DNA from: Sacculina carcini
Lineage: Eukaryota > Arthropoda > Thecostraca > Sacculinidae
Reading direction: 5' to 3'
Length of the DNA: 64,000 nucleotides
Assembly: GCA_916048095.2 (NCBI GenBank)
Contig: OU696584.1
Coordinates: 1,230,001 to 1,294,000 of the forward strand
The first letter of the stretch is position 1. Every line of letters begins with the position of its first letter. This document shows positions 57,671 through 64,000 of the stretch, in pieces. The position numbers and the translations under genes were made by a program. Under the pieces are notes generated by a model that saw only the letters and a program-made list of their open reading frames with translations, was not told where the DNA came from and made no database searches.

Positions 57671-58686
57671 CATCACTGTTCTACTCAATCAAAACGATAC
57701 AGATTGCCAAATTTAACAGTTTTCTTAATTCGCAATATTCCCGGCACCAAAATCTTATCATAGCTGATTAGGTTCACTGCAGCTTGCTAAGCTTGGCTCG
57801 GTAGATAACAGCCAGACGAGGGAGTATATCCCAGGGGAGATCAGCCTTGATCTTATGCTAGATGAGGTAAAAATATTTCACCAGTAATGTTTGTGCATGT
57901 CTAAATTCATCATGCCATGATGAGTTTTCTACGTAAGCCATTTCTCTTTAAACCAGTTCCAAACACCGCCGCCCTTCGCTTGAATTTTGGAGGTTGAAAC
58001 TGAAAATGCAAGATAGTATTTACTCTAGTATTTTTGCACAAGGTTATTTTATTTTTCGCTCTATTTTGCTGAATAATACAAATTGAGATGTTTTCGGGCC
58101 TGAACAGACAGTAAAAAAGATGACAAGTCAAAGAAATTCACAAAGAGAATATGTTATAACATGTTTGTTTGTAGGAAGCATGTATCTAGAGAAGGTGTAG
58201 CTAGAGTTTACTAGCTAAGCTTAGCTAGAGCTAGAGTTAAAGTGTAGTCGTTTACATCCGCTTTCATTCAAGTTTTCTGTTGGGTTAGATATCATATTTT
58301 CAGTCGTATCTTAGTTTCACTTGGATATCAAAAATTCTGCCAGAGTAGATATATTGCTGTCGGTCTGGACACTAACTATATGTTAAGCTTGGTATGAGAT
58401 ATATTTGTTAAAAACACTAACAAGTACGCTGGGCTTGAATAGCAATTTATACACGATGACATTTTAGTGAATTTAGACAAGTTGTGATAAAATATTTGAT
58501 GAAATATTTGATGAAATATTTGATGAAATATTTTCTCATTAGCTTCTTGTAAAATACTTTAATTTCATGCCAACAAATATTCAATGCTAAATAAAAAAAC
58601 ACATTTGCACTATCAGTAACGGTATATTATTTCAATACTCTGTTTGCATGTCCGGCTGCATATCTCTCTCCCTCTGTGTGTGTATG

Positions 58687-58731
<45 letters not shown>

Positions 58732-58786
58732 CGGTGTGTGTTGATGAATTTGTGGCGGTAGATCTGACAGTTGTTTCTTGTGACAG

Positions 58787-58862
58787 TTGGATGAGCGCTG
58801 TTTCCCTTATGACTCAGTCGATGGGACCACCAGCAGCATTTTCACCAGCCACCGACCAGCAT
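58787..58862 (+). other. Candidate exon of unknown gene inside GT microsatellites
   Basis: GC-richer 76 bp between gtttcttgtgacag and CAT|gtatgt. The frame LDERCFPYDSVDGTTSSIFT is open to the donor; a second frame is open too. GT repeats lie on both sides (58676-58735, 58863-58905), the same context as the HID1 exon. No family recognised. Confidence 0.25.
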
Positions 58863-58966
58863 GTATGTGTGTATGTATGTGTGTGTATGTATGTATGTGT
58901 GTAAGCGTGTGTGTGCCAACACTGAAACAACATTGGTGATATATTCATGCATGCATGGATTCCAAT

Positions 58967-59310
<344 letters not shown>

Positions 59311-59319
59311 AGCTACATG

Positions 59320-61060
59320 CACACGATGAGTCATTGTCAGTTGGCCTAATTAGATTTAATTATATAAAAATTATGTAATTTTCATTAATATATAAATAAT
59401 TAGCGAAATAAAATTAATATATAAAATATAAATGTAAATATATAAAAATAATATATAAATACTTAATAATGTAAAATATATAATAAATTAATACAACTTA
59501 AGACATTAGCTTATGCTTAGAAGTCAAGGCAAATTTCAGACAGTTAAACATAAACAAATAAATTTTGGTTTTCTTCCTATTTTTAAAACAGTGATGAAAT
59601 TTAGGATATATTGAGATTGGTATGTATTTGATTTTTTTTAAACTAATAGTGATACTAGAAAACTCAAAAAAATAATTATGCCAAATACTAATACTCAAAT
59701 AAATTTGTTCAAAACATGAAATTAATTTATTTTGTTTATTTTCTTTGTTGATTTTCGTATGTCAGTTTTTTCCAGAACAATCAGATATCATGCCTGAAAT
59801 AAGAAATGTCAATATTTTCTGTCAGAAACACCACCTTATATATTTGAAAGACTAAATGCAAAAATGCATATTATATAAATCGATTTGTTTAACTTATTGT
59901 ATGGCCATGCTTTCATAGGTTTTGATCCAATCATTTTCAGCTAAGTTAGCTCAAGCTGAGCGAAGACATATAATATAAGCATAGCCGGTATTGTAAATTG
60001 TTAAAGTAGCCGAAAGATTGGCAGAAAGCATTAACGATTCACACATTTTGTGAATTACTAACAAGATTAAATAATAAATTGATAATTTTTTTTAACTAGG
60101 CTTGCATTATTCTGATATTTTCTGAAATTGATATAATTGTTGTTTGAAAATTAGTTTTGTAATAGCCTATAATTTAACTGAATTACTTCACTTACGTTTG
60201 CTAATTTTTACGCTGTTCTCAAAGTAGATCGTGGCAAAAATAAATACTTTATATTTTTAATTATTTCATTTTCCGTGATTTAATATTGATATATTGCTGT
60301 GTAACAGCTTGTTAGCATATATATCCATCTGTAAGAAGACAAGACTATATAGTCTAAATAAGCATGAAATTATACATACACATGCATGTGTCATATAGCA
60401 AATACTCTATATATATAAATGGAAAATAAAAAACAAATGTTTTATAGTTTCATGTGAGAACAGTTTCATATAATATTAGATCTTTGACAAAATCATTGTT
60501 AAAATATGGCATCTGAATACATCTGTACGTGCGCATGTTTCTAGGACGTCTTGACAATGTTGAATTGATAAAAATTTCGCGGGATCTGTTGAAATTAAGA
60601 TCACAAGCTGTTTTGCACGCTTGTGTGTTCAGGTATCTAGCGCCGACTTGTGCACATATGTACATGTACATGTGTACACTCCCATGTGAGCTACCCCGAG
60701 CAATAACCTCGTTGAATAACTCCCTCGTTTCCAGCTACTGACACAGGGGCTCTTAACTCAGATGTGCTTGTGTTCCTAAGAGGATGCAAGTCTGGCTTCT
60801 AAGGGATGCGAGGAGTCTTACGAAAAATTAAAGAAAATCTGTTTTCTCTATGTTTAGTGTTTTCCTGGAAGACATTTTCTTGCCTAATGCTCTTAAACAG
60901 TGCGGGAAAAATATTACGGCGTTTGTATTTTCAATTTTATACAGCAATCGAAAATCTAGGGCGATCTAACCGATAAACTACGAATAAACTGCCAAAATAC
61001 ACCAAAAATATGAGATTATCAGTATAAATAAAACCAATCCGACACTATATTGTTATTTAA
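59320..61060. other. Very AT-rich stretch, no gene
   Basis: Tandem-like atataaaatataaat sequence at 59355-59480. Nothing with domain-like content. Confidence 0.6.
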
Positions 61061-61079
61061 CACTGATGGGCAATGCTTG

Positions 61080-61320
61080 GCCACCGACTTTTATGAGAGT
61101 TGCCACGCGATTTTGGCGATAATCAAAGTGGCGGTATTCTGTGGCGATTTCACTGGAAGATAGGCAGCATTGAGGACGGGTGCATTGGGGAAATGTTCGT
61201 TCCCACACCAATTCCGCTCGGCCATTTGGGAATTGTCAAAAGGGACAACTCTCACAGGCTTAATGATAGCGCTTATCTCGGCATCCTTTCAACCAGTGAA
61301 AGCCGATTTCTCTGCAGCTA
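61080..61320 (+). other. Unassigned GC-richer segment with open frames on both strands
   Basis: The plus frame from 61100 reads DNQSGGILWRFHWKIGSIED and GEMFVPTPIPLGHLGIVKRD. The minus strand is open as well (AEISAIIKPVRVVPFDNSQM). It ends at a (CA)n tract (61319). No family recognised. Confidence 0.2.
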
Positions 61321-61553
61321 CACACACACACACACACACGCACACACACGCACACACATATATATATTCTAGCAGGTGCAAGCATGATTGCATGTACACT
61401 CTCTTGGGTGACATGCCTTCACACCCGCTATCGTAGGTGTCGCGAAAGCCTGTATGTATGAGGGTGTATGAGAGTGTGTGTATGTGTGTGTGTGTGTGGG
61501 ACAAGCCATGCATAGACAATACCTGTGACAGAGTGACCAAAACCATACGCACA

Positions 61554-61592
<39 letters not shown>

Positions 61593-61629
61593 GTGTGTGT
61601 GTGTGTAGTTTTTTTGTATCTTCCTAAAA

Positions 61630-61742
61630 TTGGCACCAGCTAGTCGAAAAATAGAGCAGTACCCTCTAATTGAACGTCACTATGGGGAAGGTTTGACAAA
61701 TATATCGTCATGCCGTTCAAATACAGGTTATACCTCTATTTG
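61630..61742 (-). mobile_element. Family M element, left-end fragment (minus)
   Basis: On the minus strand: caaatagaggtataacctgt, gaacggcatgacgatatatt, gtgacgttcaattagagggt, tatttttcgactagctggtg. Confidence 0.6.
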
Positions 61743-61895
61743 AGTATATATATATATATATATACATGTGTGTTGTGCCTGTGTGGTGAGTATCCAAATC
61801 TGTGGTGCAGTTTTCTCCATCTGACTCGATTAATCGGATTGGCGGTCGGATAACAACACAATGTGTTCATTTCATAACCGAGTGTCACAATTTGT

Positions 61896-61896
61896 G

Positions 61897-61957
<61 letters not shown>
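61896..61957. repeat. (GT)n microsatellite
   Basis: Uninterrupted GT, about 60 bp. Confidence 0.95.
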
Positions 61958-61958
<1 letters not shown>

Positions 61959-62212
61959 GGGGTATTTGCACAGAGATGTGAAAATACCCGAGCATACATC
62001 CAACATGCACTTGTACAAGAGAAATTGTGTATAATGTCTGTGAGATTATCAAATAATAACAATGTAGTTATTTCACTGAGTTTGAAATTGTCATCTCGGG
62101 TGTTTTGCACCCGTAAACAGTATCTGTCATCAACAGTATCTGTTGAAAGTTATACAGCCCTCTCTCGCTATCTCTCTTTCTACACACACACACATATATA
62201 TACACACATATT

Positions 62213-62515
62213 TTTCAAACCCTCATCCGTAGTGTCGTTCAATTAGAAGGTACCGCTCTATTTTTCCACTAGCTGGTGAGAAATTTCAAAAGACACGGTG
62301 AATTTTATGTATGAAAAAATAACCAGATAACGTATGCATATTTATTTAACCAAATACACAAATGCAGGGTGATTACTGGTAAATAATTATAAATTCACTA
62401 GTGAAAACCTAGTGACACGGCGTTATTGTAGCTATTAAAGTGAGGCTTAATTTGAGCTGCCGTTGCATTTTTCAATTGTTCCCCAAGGTGCCGTTCTATC
62501 AGAGGTGCCGATTGG
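62213..62515 (+). mobile_element. Family M element, nearly full-length
   Basis: ttcaaaccctcatccgtagt, gtcgttcaattagaaggtac, ctatttttccactagctggt, the interior tgcatatttatttaaccaaa and the right phrase ggtgccgttctatcagaggt. The left tip is missing. Confidence 0.65.
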
Positions 62516-62850
62516 ATTAGATTAGACTGGATTTTATTGGATTATATTAGGCTGGATTAGATTGGATTTGAGTCTATTAGATTGGACTAGATTAGATTAG
62601 ATTTAGGTAGATATATAACAGTGTGTGGTCTTGTATGAATATTTCCCTACATCATAACACCTAGATAACATAGCTAACATAGCTAACATGGCTAATATAA
62701 CTAACATAGCTAACATAGCTAACATAGCTAACATGGCTAACATAGCTAACAAAGCTAACATAGCTAACAGCTAACATAGCTAACATCTAACATAGCTAAC
62801 ACCTAACATAGCTAACATAGCTAACATCTAACATTTAGTATCATAACATT
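62512..62850 (+). repeat. ATTGGATTAG and CATAGCTAA tandem repeats
   Basis: Degenerate gattagattggatta at 62512-62607, then a 9-bp repeat (aacatagct) at 62663-62850 with some 15 copies. Confidence 0.9.
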
Positions 62851-63790
62851 TAACATAGGATAATAACATCATTGTTAGCCTCTGCCTAGTGATTATTTAT
62901 CAAAAAATCAGAATTATCGTGTATTTTGCTGATAATAATTCTTTAGAAAAAACTTGCAATAATTATATTTTCCTAAAACTTTGTATTTTAACTTTATATT
63001 TGTTTGAAGTACTGATGTGTTTTCTACTGAAATTGTCAATTAATATAAACTTCTTGGATTTCTGCTTTGCTGATTTGGCAGCCATGTTTTTTTCTTGAAT
63101 ATGTGTTCAGTACATATGCACCGAGAGGCTTGGACCTTAATAACTTTTATACACTGTGAAGAACCAAAACCTGTACATCTCATGAATTATGTTCTCCACC
63201 GGATCACCAGATGATGTAAGTAAAAATTTGTATTTTAATTGATTTATTTTATGTCAGCACCATTTATCAGCAACAAAATATCCGCACCAATTTAGTTGGA
63301 AACTGAAGCTTTTTATTGAGCTGAAATATCAATGTTCACATTTCTTATGGTTAAATCATAGTTTACACTAATCTTTCTTGGTATTTTCTTACAGTGTGAA
63401 CCGCTTTATTTATGATCGTACAGATATATGCGTTTATCACAAGTCTGGTGTATCTTGCGCCCGGTGGGTGGTATTATCCTAAAATCATAACATCATAACA
63501 TCTAGCATAACTTCATAAAATCTAACATAACATTTAACATTACAACATCATAAATTCATAAAATGCCACATAACATCATAACATATAAGCAAGAGCAGCA
63601 CATAAACATACAGCGTATACATTTTTTAACATTTCAAGGCATCATAAAAAAGATTTCCACAAAATCTTGCGAATATTATATTGTTTCAGTATGGAAAATT
63701 ATATTTAGTGCCACATCGCTATGCATTTTCTTGCACATTTCTATAATTCGCTTCATATAAAAACGAGGCAACGGGATATTGTTTGATAGC
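62850..63790. other. AT-rich stretch, no gene
   Basis: ataacatcataacat-type degenerate repeat at 63475-63585. Otherwise nothing recognised. Confidence 0.55.
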
Positions 63791-63791
63791 C

Positions 63792-63792
<1 letters not shown>

Positions 63793-63882
<90 letters not shown>

Positions 63883-63945
63883 AGTGCATGCAAGGCGAGC
63901 TATATGCATGCATGTATGCATGTGTGTGTGTGTTTGTGTGTATGT
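63793..63945. repeat. (GT)n microsatellites
   Basis: Long GT tract at 63793-63876 and a shorter one at 63921-63945, separated by a short stretch containing gcatgcatgtatgcatg. Confidence 0.95.
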
Positions 63946-64000
63946 CTTGCGTTAAGTCAAGTCGGAATCACTCTCACTTTCACATACACGACAATCACCC

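Overview
This is a 64-kb window of an animal (metazoan) nuclear genome. It is AT-rich, gene-poor, and crowded with transposon debris and simple repeats, mainly long (CA)n/(GT)n tracts. The metazoan assignment rests on two spliced exons at 668-826 and 3044-3107 (+). Together they encode the conserved C-terminus of HID1, including the stop codon. The transposon set (I-like and 2A/PHD-bearing LINEs, a Mag-like Gypsy LTR element, mariner, Tigger/pogo and hAT-type MITEs) fits an invertebrate, but I cannot name the species or phylum. No tRNA, rRNA, CRISPR array, operon or prokaryotic signal was found.

Layout: 0-3.2 kb holds the last two exons of HID1, a 2.2-kb intron full of GTGTCA repeats and an antisense LINE 3' end, and a hairpin at the stop codon. 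3.2-5.3 kb is repeats and microsatellites. 5.3-18.05 kb is a pile-up of elements, all on the + strand: a 5'-truncated I-like LINE with RNase H (5.4-6.99 kb); a second I-like LINE (about 7.0-13.83 kb) that lost its endonuclease and was split by a Mag-like LTR element (7603-10689, perfect 5-bp target duplication); and a nearly intact third LINE (13.83-17.88 kb) with one 1274-codon ORF. That ORF carries a 2A-like motif, a PHD finger, an APE endonuclease and a reverse transcriptase.

18-30 kb contains hAT-like MITEs, a decayed LINE (24.99-25.9 kb), a decayed Tigger element (27.25-28.05 kb), members of a MITE family with GTTCTATTAGA-type subtermini, and a few candidate orphan exons. 30.5-31.5 kb is a 41-bp minisatellite with higher-order structure. 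32.3-35.0 kb is a nested pair of DNA transposons, the inner one holding about a dozen copies of a GGGGYAAWTGACGATCG motif. 35.5-36.8 and 47.8-49.4 kb are two copies of one roughly 1.3-kb repeat; the second is interrupted by a short TAA-tailed retroposon. 37.05-37.4 kb has a tandem duplication ending in a perfect 22-bp palindrome. 39.58-40.22 kb is a deleted mariner. 46.35-47.18 kb is a 12-bp repeat that is open in every frame. 54.6-56.0 kb holds two adjacent minisatellites. The rest is AT-rich DNA where I see nothing codable.

HID1 is the only host gene I identify with confidence. Several GC-richer islands with splice-like borders (28.93, 29.69, 30.02, 42.2, 49.58, 58.79 kb) may be exons of unidentified genes. 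The most novel items are the LINE with a variant 2A motif before a PHD finger and a strongly A/C-biased coding strand, the transposon-terminus motif cluster at 33-34 kb, and HID1 splice sites built from microsatellites.
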